This document shows positions 8,538 to 17,139 of a stretch of DNA of 48,965 bases, one piece after another. The stretch comes from Streptomyces coryli. Its GTDB lineage: Bacteria > Actinomycetota > Actinomycetes > Streptomycetales > Streptomycetaceae. Below the pieces are notes generated by a model. The model made no database searches, had not been told where the DNA came from, and saw only the letters and a program-made list of their open reading frames with translations. The translations under genes were made by a program, and so were the position numbers. Location: contig NZ_JAAKZV010000031.1 of NCBI RefSeq assembly GCF_011044975.1, positions 1 through 48,965 of the forward strand, read 5' to 3'. The number at the start of each line of letters is the position of its first letter. Positions within the stretch are counted from its first letter, which is position 1.

Positions 8538-11366
8538 ATGACCGACGACGAGACCCTCGCGCCCGCCGAGGCGTACGCCGCATCCCGGCGTCGCGCCGTA
8601 GAGCAGGCCACCGACCTGTACGCCTTCCGCGAGCTGTACGACTTCGCTCTGGACGAATTCCAGGTCGACGCGTGCCAGGCCCTCGAGGCCGGGAAGGGGG
8701 TGCTGGTCGCGGCCCCCACCGGCTCGGGCAAGACGATCGTCGGCGAATTCGCCGTGCACCTCGCCCTGGCCCAGGGCCGCAAGTGCTTCTACACCACACC
8801 CATCAAGGCGCTGTCGAACCAGAAGTACGGCGATCTGGTGAAGCGCTACGGCGCCGACAAGGTCGGCCTGCTGACGGGGGACAACTCCGTCAACTCCGAG
8901 GCCCCGGTGGTGGTGATGACCACCGAGGTGCTGCGGAACATGCTGTATGCCGGTTCCCAGACCCTCACCGGACTCGGCTATGTGGTCATGGACGAGGTGC
9001 ACTACCTCTCCGACCGCTTCCGCGGCGCCGTCTGGGAGGAGGTCATCATCCACCTCCCGGAGTCGGTCACGCTGGTCTCCCTGTCGGCGACCGTCTCCAA
9101 TGCCGAGGAGTTCGGCGCCTGGCTCGACACCGTCCGCGGCGACACCGAGGTGATCGTCTCCGAGCACCGCCCCGTGCCGCTGTGGCAGCACGTGATGGCC
9201 GGGCGGCGGATGTACGACCTGTTCGAGGAGAAGGCCGGCAAGAAGGGCGGCACCGCCCGCGAGGTCAATCCCGATCTCGTACGGCTGGCGCGGATGGAGG
9301 CCTCCCGGCCGTCGTACGGGCGGGACCGCGGCGGCCGCCGCCGGATGCGCGAGGCGGACCGCGAGCGGGAGCGGCGCGCCCGCAGCCGCGTCTTTACGCC
9401 CAGCCGGGTCGAGGTCATCGAGCGGCTCGACGCCGAGGGGCTGCTGCCCGCGATCACCTTCATCTTCAGCCGCGCCGGCTGCGCGGCCGCCGTGCAGCAG
9501 TGCCTGTACGCCGGGCTGCGGCTCAACGACGAGGCGGGCCGGGTGCAGGTCCGCGAGATCGTCGAGGAGCGTACGGCCGACATCCCCCGCGAAGACCTCC
9601 ATGTGCTGGGCTACTTCGACTGGCTGGAGGGCCTGGAGCGGGGCATCGCCGCGCACCACGCCGGGATGCTGCCGACCTTCAAGGAGGTCGTCGAGGAGCT
9701 CTTCGCCAAGGGCCTGGTCAAGGCGGTCTTCGCGACCGAGACGCTGGCCCTCGGGATCAACATGCCGGCGCGCTCGGTGGTGCTCGAGAAGCTGGTGAAG
9801 TGGAACGGCGAGCAGCACGCCGACATCACTCCGGGTGAGTACACGCAGCTGACCGGCCGCGCCGGGCGCCGTGGCATCGATGTCGAGGGCCACGCGGTGG
9901 TGCTCTGGCAGCGGGCGATGAGCCCGGAGCATGTCGCGGGTCTCGCCGGCACCCGCACGTATCCGCTGAAGTCCTCCTTCCGGCCGTCGTACAACATGGC
10001 GGTCAACCTGGTCTCGCAGTTCGGGCGGCACCGTTCCCGGGAGCTGCTGGAGACGTCGTTCGCGCAGTTCCAGGCGGACCGGTCGGTCGTCGGGATCTCG
10101 CGGCAGGTGCAGAAGAACGAGGAGGGGCTGGCGGGCTATCGCGAGGCGATGACCTGCCATCTCGGCGACTTCGACGAGTACGCGCGGCTGCGCCGCGATC
10201 TGAAGGACCGCGAGACGGAGCTGGCGCGGCAGGGTGCGGCGCAGCGGCGGGCCGCGGCCGCGGTCGCGCTGGAGAAGCTGAAGCCGGGCGATGTCATCCA
10301 CGTGCCGACGGGGAAGTTCGCGGGACTCGCGCTCGTCCTCGACCCCGGCGTGCCGGCCGGGCGCAGCAATGGCGGCCACCGCGGTTACGACCACCACGAC
10401 GGCCCGCGGCCGCTGGTGCTGACCGTCGGCCGCCAGGTGAAGCGGCTGGCCTCCGGTGACTTCCCGGTGCCGGTGGAGCCGCTGGAGCGGATGCGAATCC
10501 CGAAGTCGTTCAATCCGCGCAGCCCGCAGTCCCGCCGCGACCTCGCCTCCGCGCTGCGTACGAAGGCGGGGCACTTCGAGCCGAACCGGCACCGCAAGGA
10601 CCGCTCGGCGGCCGCCGACGACACCGAGATCGCCCGGCTGCGGACCGCCATCCGCGCCCACCCCTGCCACGGCTGCGACGAGCGCGAGGACCACGCCCGC
10701 TGGGCCGAGCGCTATCACCGGCTGCGCCGCGACACGCGCCAGCTGGAGCGGCGCATCGAGGGCCGTACGAACACCATCGCCAAGACCTTCGACCGGGTCT
10801 GCGCGCTGCTGACCGAGCTCGGCTACCTGGAGGGCGAGAAGGTCACCGCCGACGGCAAGCGGCTGGCCCGGCTCTACGGCGAGCTCGACCTGCTCGCGTC
10901 CGAGTGCCTGCGCGAGGGCGTCTGGGAGGGGCTCGGCGCGGCCGAGCTGGCCGCCTGCGCCTCGGCGCTGGTCTTCGAGGCCCGGCAGTCCGACGACGCG
11001 ATGCCGCCCAAGCTGCCGACGGGCAACGCCCGGCACGCACTGGGGGAGATGGTGCGCATCTGGGGCCGCCTCGACGCCCTGGAGGAGTCCCACAAGATCG
11101 ACGAGGCGGAGGGTGTCGGGCAGCGCGAGCCGGACCTCGGCTTCGCCTGGTCCGCGTATCAGTGGGCGTCCGGGGCCAGCCTGGACACGGTGCTGCGCGA
11201 CTCGGAAATGCCGGCGGGCGACTTCGTGCGCTGGTGCAAGCAACTCGTCGACGTCCTCGGCCAGATCGCGGCGGCGGCGCCGCCCGACGGCACGGTGGCG
11301 CGCGCCGCGCGCAAGGCCGTGGACGAGGTGCGGCGCGGGGTAGTGGCGTACAGCTCGGTCGGCTGA
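8538..11366 (+). CDS. helY: Ski2/Mtr4-like DEVH-box RNA helicase (HelY type)
   Basis: A superfamily-2 helicase of 942 residues. Walker A is APTGSGKT (59-66), the Walker B/DEVH box is at 152-155, motif III LSAT at 182-185 and motif VI QLTGRAGRRG at 437-446. Downstream come an arch/insertion-like region and a helical C-terminal domain, as in Ski2, Mtr4 and mycobacterial HelY. It should unwind RNA in an ATP-dependent way, probably feeding an exonuclease in RNA decay. A TAGGCT hexamer (8522-8527) ends ten bases before the ATG and no clear ribosome binding site is present, so the transcript leader is very short or absent. Confidence 0.92.
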   Translation: MTDDETLAPAEAYAASRRRAVEQATDLYAFRELYDFALDEFQVDACQALEAGKGVLVAAPTGSGKTIVGEFAVHLALAQGRKCFYTTPIKALSNQKYGDLVKRYGADKVGLLTGDNSVNSEAPVVVMTTEVLRNMLYAGSQTLTGLGYVVMDEVHYLSDRFRGAVWEEVIIHLPESVTLVSLSATVSNAEEFGAWLDTVRGDTEVIVSEHRPVPLWQHVMAGRRMYDLFEEKAGKKGGTAREVNPDLVRLARMEASRPSYGRDRGGRRRMREADRERERRARSRVFTPSRVEVIERLDAEGLLPAITFIFSRAGCAAAVQQCLYAGLRLNDEAGRVQVREIVEERTADIPREDLHVLGYFDWLEGLERGIAAHHAGMLPTFKEVVEELFAKGLVKAVFATETLALGINMPARSVVLEKLVKWNGEQHADITPGEYTQLTGRAGRRGIDVEGHAVVLWQRAMSPEHVAGLAGTRTYPLKSSFRPSYNMAVNLVSQFGRHRSRELLETSFAQFQADRSVVGISRQVQKNEEGLAGYREAMTCHLGDFDEYARLRRDLKDRETELARQGAAQRRAAAAVALEKLKPGDVIHVPTGKFAGLALVLDPGVPAGRSNGGHRGYDHHDGPRPLVLTVGRQVKRLASGDFPVPVEPLERMRIPKSFNPRSPQSRRDLASALRTKAGHFEPNRHRKDRSAAADDTEIARLRTAIRAHPCHGCDEREDHARWAERYHRLRRDTRQLERRIEGRTNTIAKTFDRVCALLTELGYLEGEKVTADGKRLARLYGELDLLASECLREGVWEGLGAAELAACASALVFEARQSDDAMPPKLPTGNARHALGEMVRIWGRLDALEESHKIDEAEGVGQREPDLGFAWSAYQWASGASLDTVLRDSEMPAGDFVRWCKQLVDVLGQIAAAAPPDGTVARAARKAVDEVRRGVVAYSSVG

Positions 11367-11379
11367 TCGCCGGAGCGTC

Positions 11380-11385
11380 TACCCT
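11380..11385 (+). promoter_or_regulatory. Leaderless-type -10 box for the beta-helix membrane protein
   Basis: TACCCT ends six bases before the GTG start at 11392, which places transcription initiation at the start codon itself. No Shine-Dalgarno sequence is present. The -35 is not obvious. Confidence 0.5.
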
Positions 11386-11391
11386 GCTGGG

Positions 11392-12867
11392 GTGCTGAGC
11401 TACGACGATCTCACCGCGCCGGAACGGGAGTTGTGGGACGCCTTCCCCGAGGGCCGCGAGGTCGACCTGTCGGGCGGTGAGCCGCAGCGGGAGGCTCTGG
11501 GCGCTGCCGAGTGGGGCGCGGACCGCACCGTACGGGCCGCCGTCCTGTCGGCCCTGCTGCTGGGCGCCAACCCCGCCCGGCCCGGGGCGGTTGCCGGGCT
11601 GCGGCTGCGGGGCGCGCGGATAACAGGGCCGCTGGACCTGGGCGGTGCCGAGGTCACGCACCTGTTCTGGCTGCGTGGCTGCCGGCTCGACGAGCGAATC
11701 GCGCTGCAGGGTGCCACGCTGGCGTCGGTCCGTATGCACGACTGCCGCATCCCCGGCATCGACGCCCACCTGTGCCGCATCGAGGGCAGCCTCAATCTCT
11801 ACGGGACCCAGCTGGACGGCCAGCTCGGTCTCAACGACGCGCGGATATCAGGGCAATTGCACCTGACGGGGGTGCGGATCACCGCCCCGGGGGACTGGGC
11901 GCTGCCCGCGGGGGGCCTGGAGATGGGCGGCGGTGTCTTCTGCCGGCTGGGGTTCTCTGCGCACGGCAGCGTGCGGTTCGCAGGTGCGCGGCTGGGGGGC
12001 GGGCTGTTCATGGAGGGCGCCCGCATCATTGCCCCGGGCCGGCTTGCGCTGTCCGCGGACGGCGCGAGCGCGTCGGTGATGGACCTGACGGACGGCTTCG
12101 CAGCGGCCGGCACGCTGGACTTCACCGGCGTACAGGTCACCGACCAGTTGTCGCTGGCGCGCGCGGACCTGTCGGAGACCGACACCGTCGTGTGCCGCCG
12201 GCTGCAGGGCGGCGACCTGGATTTCACTCCCGCGGCGGCGCCCGCGAAGTCCGTGGACCTGCGCGGCGCCAAGGTCGCCACGCTGCACCACGGGCCCGAC
12301 TCCTGGCCCGCCGAAGTGCGCCTCGGCGACCTGCAGTACGAGTCCCTGCACCACACCGACCCCGAGAACGTGGGCATGCCGGAGCGCATCGCCTGGCTGC
12401 GCCGCTCGCGCGGCTACAGCCCGCAGCCGTACGAGCAACTCGCCGCCTGGTACCGGAGGATCGGGCATGACCACAACGCCCGCGGAGTGCTGCTGGAGAA
12501 GCAGCGGGCCCGCCGCCGGACCCTGCGCCCGCTCGCGCGCCTATGGGGCTATCTGCTCGACGGCGCCGTCGGCTACGGCTACCGGCCCTGGCTGGCCGGG
12601 CTGTGGCTGGCGGTGGTCGCGGCGGCGGGGTCGGTGGTGTTCGGGCTGGCGGAGCGTATCCAGGTCAAGCCGGACGACGAGCCCGGCTTTCACTCGCTCG
12701 TCTACACCCTCGACCTCCTCGTCCCCATCGGCGGCTTCGGCATGCGGGACGAGTGGCGGTGGGAGCACGGGGGAGTGCAGGCGCTGGCGTATGTGCTGGT
12801 GGCGGTGGGGTGGATTCTCACCACCGCCGTCGTCGCCGGGGTCAGTCGGACTCTGAACCGGACCTGA
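11392..12867 (+). CDS. Right-handed beta-helix membrane protein (annotated in Streptomyces as pentapeptide-repeat or oxidoreductase-like)
   Basis: The first 300 or so residues of this 491-residue protein are a series of short repeats of the type LRGARITGPLDLGGAEV, with small or aliphatic residues recurring about every 5-10 positions. This is a pentapeptide-like beta-helix. A short charged helical segment (YEQLAAWYRRIGHDHNARGVLLEKQ) then leads to two transmembrane helices near the C-terminus, separated by a re-entrant-looking loop (HSLVYTLDLLVPIGGFGMRDEW). That two-helix/pore-loop layout resembles a small ion-channel module, but no K+ filter signature is seen. Its 3' end overlaps the convergent MFS gene by 26 bp. 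Function unknown. Confidence 0.7.
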   Translation: MLSYDDLTAPERELWDAFPEGREVDLSGGEPQREALGAAEWGADRTVRAAVLSALLLGANPARPGAVAGLRLRGARITGPLDLGGAEVTHLFWLRGCRLDERIALQGATLASVRMHDCRIPGIDAHLCRIEGSLNLYGTQLDGQLGLNDARISGQLHLTGVRITAPGDWALPAGGLEMGGGVFCRLGFSAHGSVRFAGARLGGGLFMEGARIIAPGRLALSADGASASVMDLTDGFAAAGTLDFTGVQVTDQLSLARADLSETDTVVCRRLQGGDLDFTPAAAPAKSVDLRGAKVATLHHGPDSWPAEVRLGDLQYESLHHTDPENVGMPERIAWLRRSRGYSPQPYEQLAAWYRRIGHDHNARGVLLEKQRARRRTLRPLARLWGYLLDGAVGYGYRPWLAGLWLAVVAAAGSVVFGLAERIQVKPDDEPGFHSLVYTLDLLVPIGGFGMRDEWRWEHGGVQALAYVLVAVGWILTTAVVAGVSRTLNRT

Positions 12868-14389
12868 CCGCCGCGTCGTCCGGCTCGGCGTCCGCGGCGG
12901 CGTCGGAGACCGCCGGGCCCGTCCCGTGCACCGGGCCGCCGTTGACCAGGACCGCCGCGGCCACCGCCGCCAGCAGCAGCGCGCCTGCCGCCCACCACGT
13001 CGCGGTGTGGAAGCCCTCCACGGTCGACTTCAGGCCCAGGGCCCGCTGCTGCGCCGGGCCCATGCCCGGCACCGCGTGGTCTTTCGCGTACGCCGTCGTC
13101 GCGCTCGTCGCGATCGTGTTCAGCAGCGCGGTGCCGACCGAACCGCCCACCTGCTGGGCGGTGTTCAGCGTCGCCGAGGTGACGCCTGAGTCGTGCGGCG
13201 CCACGCCGGAGGTGGCGGTGGCGAAGACCGGCATGAAGGTGCAGCCCATGCCGAAGCCCAGGATCATGATCGCGGGCAGCACGCGGCTCGCGTAGGCCGG
13301 CTCCACGCCGATGCGGGTCAGGAGCACCAGCCCGAGCGAAGCCAGCAGCAGGCCCGGCACCATCAGCGCGCGCGGCGGCAGCCGGTCCAGCAGCCGGGCG
13401 GAGACCTGCGTCGAGCCGATGATGATCATCGCGGTCATCGGCAGGTACGCGAAGCCGGTCTTCAGCGGCGAGTAGCCGAGGACGCCCTGCAGGTAGTACG
13501 TGAGGAAGAGGAAGACGCCGAACATGCCGATCGTCGTCAGGCCCATCGCCAGGAAGGCGCCGGCACGCTGCCGGTCCTTCACGATGTGCAGGGGCAGCAG
13601 CGGGTGGCGGGCACGCGTCATCCAGAACGTGAACAGCGCCAGCAGCACCACGCCGCCGATGAGCATGCCGAGGACGAGGCCGTCGTCCCAGCCGCGCGGC
13701 TCGGCCTCGCTGAATCCGAAGACGATGGCCAGCAGGCCGCCGCAGCCGAGCAGCACGCCGGGTACGTCGAGCCGCGCGCCCGGGCGGCCGGGGGAGTCGT
13801 GCAGCAGCCGGAGGGCACCTGCCGCGGCGACGATCGCGATGGGGATGTTGACGTACAGGCACCAGCGCCAGTCCAGGTACTCGGTCAGCAGCCCGCCCGC
13901 CATCAGGCCGATCGCCGAGCCGCCGCCCGCGATCGCGCCGAAGATGCCGAAGGCCTTGCCGCGTTCCTTGGGGTCGGTGAACGTCGTCGTCAGCAGCGAC
14001 AGCGCGGCCGGCGCGAGCAGTGCCGCGAAGACGCCCTGCAGGGCGCGGGCGGCGTACAGCATGCCCTCGCCGGTGGCCGCGCCGCCGAGCGCGGAGGCGG
14101 CGGCGAAGCCGATGAGGCCGATGATGAACGTCCGCTTCCGGCCCGCGAGATCCGCGATGCGGCCGCCGAGGAGCAGCAGGCCGCCGAAGGCGAGCGTGTA
14201 GGCGGTGATGACCCACTGCCGGTTGTTGTCGCTCATGCCGAGCTCGCGCTGCGCGGAGGGGAGCGCGATGTTCACGATGGTCATGTCGAGCACGACCATC
14301 AGCTGGGCGAGGGCGATGACGACGAGCGCCCACCAGCGGTTCGGGTCCGGCTCGTCCGGCTGGGTCGGCCGTATGCCTTGATCGCTCAT
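12842..14389 (-). CDS. DHA2-type (14-TM) MFS drug exporter
   Basis: The product has about 14 membrane helices and clear drug:H+ antiporter signatures: motif D1 near the N-terminus (LMVVLDMTIVNIALPS), motif A (GGRIADLAGRKRTFI) and motif C in helix 5 (GPxxGG-like, here AIGLMAGGLLTE). This places it with EmrB/QacA-type multidrug and antibiotic exporters. The ATG at 14389 gives 515 residues; an in-frame ATG at 14410 would add seven and lacks a better ribosome binding site. It is divergent from the padR gene with a shared regulatory gap, so it is the likely target of that repressor. Confidence 0.9.
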   Translation of the reverse strand: MSDQGIRPTQPDEPDPNRWWALVVIALAQLMVVLDMTIVNIALPSAQRELGMSDNNRQWVITAYTLAFGGLLLLGGRIADLAGRKRTFIIGLIGFAAASALGGAATGEGMLYAARALQGVFAALLAPAALSLLTTTFTDPKERGKAFGIFGAIAGGGSAIGLMAGGLLTEYLDWRWCLYVNIPIAIVAAAGALRLLHDSPGRPGARLDVPGVLLGCGGLLAIVFGFSEAEPRGWDDGLVLGMLIGGVVLLALFTFWMTRARHPLLPLHIVKDRQRAGAFLAMGLTTIGMFGVFLFLTYYLQGVLGYSPLKTGFAYLPMTAMIIIGSTQVSARLLDRLPPRALMVPGLLLASLGLVLLTRIGVEPAYASRVLPAIMILGFGMGCTFMPVFATATSGVAPHDSGVTSATLNTAQQVGGSVGTALLNTIATSATTAYAKDHAVPGMGPAQQRALGLKSTVEGFHTATWWAAGALLLAAVAAAVLVNGGPVHGTGPAVSDAAADAEPDDAAVRSGSESD

Positions 14390-14438
14390 TGCTCCATGGT
14401 CGCTCCGCATGGGGGAAGGCGCTTGGCGGCAGGTTGCG

Positions 14439-14479
14439 ATGTATCGCGTGTTGACCGAAGCCTGCCATCGCGATATGTT
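14439..14479. promoter_or_regulatory. padR promoter with flanking dyad operator
   Basis: TTGACC (14451-14456) and TATGTT (14474-14479) are spaced by exactly 17 bp, a strong match to a housekeeping promoter reading toward padR. An imperfect inverted repeat surrounds it: ATGTATCGCG at 14439-14448 and CGCGATATGT at 14469-14478 (8 of 10 positions pair). The right arm covers the -10, suiting autorepression, and the left arm lies toward the MFS gene. Confidence 0.65.
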
Positions 14480-14515
14480 CGGTTACGGATATACGGCTAC
14501 GAGGAGGTGGGCGAC

Positions 14516-15157
14516 ATGGCCCGGTTCAGGCGCGGCAATCCGCTGGCGCTGGCCGTACTGGCCTTCCTCAGCGAGCGGCCGATGCATCCGTACGAGATCG
14601 GGCAGCTGCTGCGGCAGCGGGGCAACGCCGAGACCATCAAGATCAACTATGGCTCGCTCTATACCGTCGTGCAGAGCCTGGAGAAACACGGCCTCGTGGA
14701 GGTCGCGGGTGTGCAGCGGCAGGGCAACCGGCCCGAGCGCACCGTCTATGCGCTCACCGACCCCGGCCGCGCCGAGCTGCACGAGTGGCTGACCGAGCTC
14801 GTGTCGGTGCCCGCCAAGGAGTACCCGCTCTTCGGGGCCGCGCTCTCGCTGATGGGGGTGCTCGGCCCGGACGAGGTGTGCGAGCTGCTCACCTCGCGGG
14901 CCGCGGAGCTCGAAGTGCGGGCCGCCGGCGTGCGCGGGGTGGCCGAGGGGCTCGGCACGAAGCTGCCGCGGCTCTTCCTCGTCGAGACCGAGTATCAGGC
15001 CCACATGATGGCGGCCGAGGCCGCCTGGGTGCGGGGGCTGGTCAAGGAGATCGAGTCCGGCTCGCTGGACGGGGTCGAGGAGTGGCGGCAGATGCGCGCG
15101 ACGGGCGAAGTGCCCGAGAAGTGGAAGGACTTGGAGGAGCCCGGCACGGACACGTAA
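14516..15157 (+). CDS. PadR-family transcriptional regulator
   Basis: A 213-residue winged-helix repressor. The PadR N-terminal domain is clear: NPLALAVLAFLSERPMHPYEI, then INYGSLYTVVQSLEKHGLVE and the wing with GNRPERTVYALTDPGRAEL. The C-terminal half is an alpha-helical dimerisation domain of the PadR-s2/Vir type. The start at ATG 14516 follows an excellent GAGGAGGTGG box. It is divergent from an MFS drug exporter and upstream of a DrrAB-like ABC exporter, so a drug-responsive repressor of one or both is the likely role. The ligand is unknown. Confidence 0.93.
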   Translation: MARFRRGNPLALAVLAFLSERPMHPYEIGQLLRQRGNAETIKINYGSLYTVVQSLEKHGLVEVAGVQRQGNRPERTVYALTDPGRAELHEWLTELVSVPAKEYPLFGAALSLMGVLGPDEVCELLTSRAAELEVRAAGVRGVAEGLGTKLPRLFLVETEYQAHMMAAEAAWVRGLVKEIESGSLDGVEEWRQMRATGEVPEKWKDLEEPGTDT

Positions 15158-15172
15158 GAGCACAAGAGAAAA

Positions 15173-15204
15173 CCCGGCGGCGCTGCGGCAACAGCCCCGC
15201 CGGG
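15173..15204 (+). terminator. Terminator-like hairpin after padR
   Basis: CCCGGCGG (15173-15180) pairs with CCGCCGGG (15197-15204). After a single C/C mismatch the stem continues as GCTG/CAGC around a CGGCAA loop. There is no T run. A second small hairpin (CCCGCC/GGCGGG, 15230-15244) follows before the ABC operon. Confidence 0.5.
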
Positions 15205-15332
15205 GAACGACCCGAGACATTTCCAAGAACCCGCCGGAGGCGGGCGCCGGACGTCCGAGACGCAGCACTTCCAGGATAGCCCGGCGCCGCTCGGCGGAGA
15301 TCACCCATCTTCGTAGGAAGCGGAGCTTTGTC

Positions 15333-16322
15333 ATGCCCGGAAACGATGCGCTTGCAGTGGATGCGCGCGAACTGATCAAGACCTATTCCGGAGGCGTCAC
15401 GGCCCTGGACGGCATGTCCGTCCAGGTGGCCGCCGGCACCGTCTTCGGCCTGCTCGGCCCGAACGGCGCCGGGAAGTCCACCACCGTGAAGATCCTCACC
15501 ACCCTGGCCCGCCCCGATTCCGGCGCCGCCAGCGTGGCGGGGCACGACGTGGCGAAGAAGCCCGGCAAGGTGCGGCGCGCGATCGGCGTCGTATCGCAGA
15601 AGTCCGGCGCCGATCCGGTGGCGACCGGGCGGGAGAATCTGATCCTGCAGGGGCGGCTCTACGGGCTGCGCGGGCCTGAGCTGCAGCGGCGGGCGGACGA
15701 GCTGCTGGAGCGGTTCGACCTGACTGACGCAGGGAAGCGGCCCGTCAAGGGCTACTCCGGTGGCATGCAGCGGCGCCTCGACGTCGCACTCGGGCTCGTC
15801 CACCGGCCCGAGGTGCTCTTCCTCGACGAGCCGACCACCGGGCTCGACCCGGAGGCCCGGCAGGCGATGTGGGACGAGATCGCGCGGCTGGCCGGGGACG
15901 AAGGGCTGACCATCCTCCTCACCACCCACTATCTGGAGGAGGCCGACAAGCTCGCCGAGCGGATCGCCATCGTCGACCGCGGCCGGGTCGTGGTCGAGGG
16001 CACCCCGGACGCGCTGAAGGGTGAACTGCGCGGCGACGCCGTGCATGTGGAGCTGCGCGATCCGGTGGGGGAGGTGGACGCGCGGCTGCTGACGACCGCG
16101 CTGACCGAGTTCGCGGGCGTGCGGGACGCCGCCATCGACGGGCGCCGGCTGAGCGCCCGCGCCGACGACGGGGCGGCCGCCGTGCCGCAGGTGCTCGCCG
16201 TGCTGGAGCGGGAGGGCGCGAAGGTCGCGGCCGTCACCGTGGCGCGGCCGTCGCTGGACGACGTGTATCTGCGGTACGCGGGCCGGCGCTTCCCCGACGT
16301 GGACGCCGGGGGTGCGCGATGA
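15333..16322 (+). CDS. DrrA-like daunorubicin-resistance-type ABC exporter ATPase
   Basis: ATP-binding subunit of an ABC-2 exporter, 329 residues. Walker A is GPNGAGKST (about residues 44-52), the Q-loop is VVSQKSG, the signature reads YSGGMQRRLD, Walker B is VLFLDEPTTGLD and the H-loop is TTHYLEEAD. The C-terminal extension after about residue 230 ends with SLDDVYLRYAGR, typical of DrrA proteins. It drives efflux of a drug or lipid with the permease whose start codon overlaps its stop (ATGA). The ATG at 15333 has AGGAAGCGGAG upstream. Confidence 0.92.
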   Translation: MPGNDALAVDARELIKTYSGGVTALDGMSVQVAAGTVFGLLGPNGAGKSTTVKILTTLARPDSGAASVAGHDVAKKPGKVRRAIGVVSQKSGADPVATGRENLILQGRLYGLRGPELQRRADELLERFDLTDAGKRPVKGYSGGMQRRLDVALGLVHRPEVLFLDEPTTGLDPEARQAMWDEIARLAGDEGLTILLTTHYLEEADKLAERIAIVDRGRVVVEGTPDALKGELRGDAVHVELRDPVGEVDARLLTTALTEFAGVRDAAIDGRRLSARADDGAAAVPQVLAVLEREGAKVAAVTVARPSLDDVYLRYAGRRFPDVDAGGAR

Positions 16323-17095
16323 GCAACTCCCTTACCCAGACCTGGTTCATGACCCAGCGGCAGCTGATGGCGCTCGTCCGTCAGCCCGCCTTCCTGGTCA
16401 TCACGCTCATCCAGCCGGTGATCTGGCTGTTCCTCTTCGGCAACCTCTTCAAGAAGGTCACCGAGCTGCCCGGCTTCGGCTCCGGCTCGTATCTCGACTA
16501 TCTGGTGCCCGGCGTCGTCGTGATGAGCGCGCTGAGCTCCAGCATGTGGGCCGGGATGGGGACGCTGGAGGAGATCGAGCGCGGCACGCTCAACCGCTTC
16601 CTGACCACGCCGGTCAGCCGCGGCGCCATCATGAACGGCAACGTGGTGCAGAACGCGCTGAGCGTCGCCCTGCAGTCCGTGATCATCGTGGTGCTGGGCA
16701 AGCTCGGCGGGGCCGACTACCCGGGCGGGGCGGCCGGCCTGATCATCCTCGTCGTGGCGGGCGTGCTGCTCGGCACCATCTTCGGGGCGATGTCGAACGC
16801 GATCGGCATGACCGTCCGCCAGCGAGAGTCGATCATCGGCATCAACACCTTCCTGCTGCTGCCGCTGACCTTCCTCTCGTCGGCCTTCATGGCGCCGGAG
16901 CTGATGCCGTCGTGGATGCGGCACATCGCCGACTTCAACCCGGTCAACTGGGCGATCGTGGCGGGCCGTTCCGCCATGGCCGCGGATCCGGACTGGGGTG
17001 ACGTCCTGACCCGCGGCGGGGCGCTGCTGGCGCTGGCGGTCGCGGCGGTGTGGCTGTCGACGCGGACGTTCCGGACGTACCAGCGGTCCGTCTGA
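16319..17095 (+). CDS. DrrB-like ABC-2 transporter permease
   Basis: The 258-residue integral membrane protein has six predicted helices and the ABC-2 family region GTLEEIERGTLNRFLTTPVSRG (split here by its conserved E-x-G-x-L core), followed by a long hydrophobic stretch and LPLTFLSSAFM near the fifth helix. It partners the preceding ATPase, to which it is translationally coupled by a 4-bp ATGA overlap. Substrate unknown; proximity to PadR and the MFS exporter suggests a shared detoxification role. Confidence 0.92.
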   Translation: MSNSLTQTWFMTQRQLMALVRQPAFLVITLIQPVIWLFLFGNLFKKVTELPGFGSGSYLDYLVPGVVVMSALSSSMWAGMGTLEEIERGTLNRFLTTPVSRGAIMNGNVVQNALSVALQSVIIVVLGKLGGADYPGGAAGLIILVVAGVLLGTIFGAMSNAIGMTVRQRESIIGINTFLLLPLTFLSSAFMAPELMPSWMRHIADFNPVNWAIVAGRSAMAADPDWGDVLTRGGALLALAVAAVWLSTRTFRTYQRSV

Positions 17096-17107
17096 GCCGT
17101 CCCCGCG

Positions 17108-17139
17108 GGAGGGTGTGGCCTTACGCGGCCACGCCCTCC
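17108..17139. terminator. Bidirectional terminator between ABC exporter and siderophore-interacting protein
   Basis: A 13-bp stem: the left arm starts GGAGGG at 17108 and the right arm ends CCCTCC at 17139. It has one G-U pair and a 6-nt loop. It overlaps the last codons of the convergent gene. No T run is seen on either side. Confidence 0.6.
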
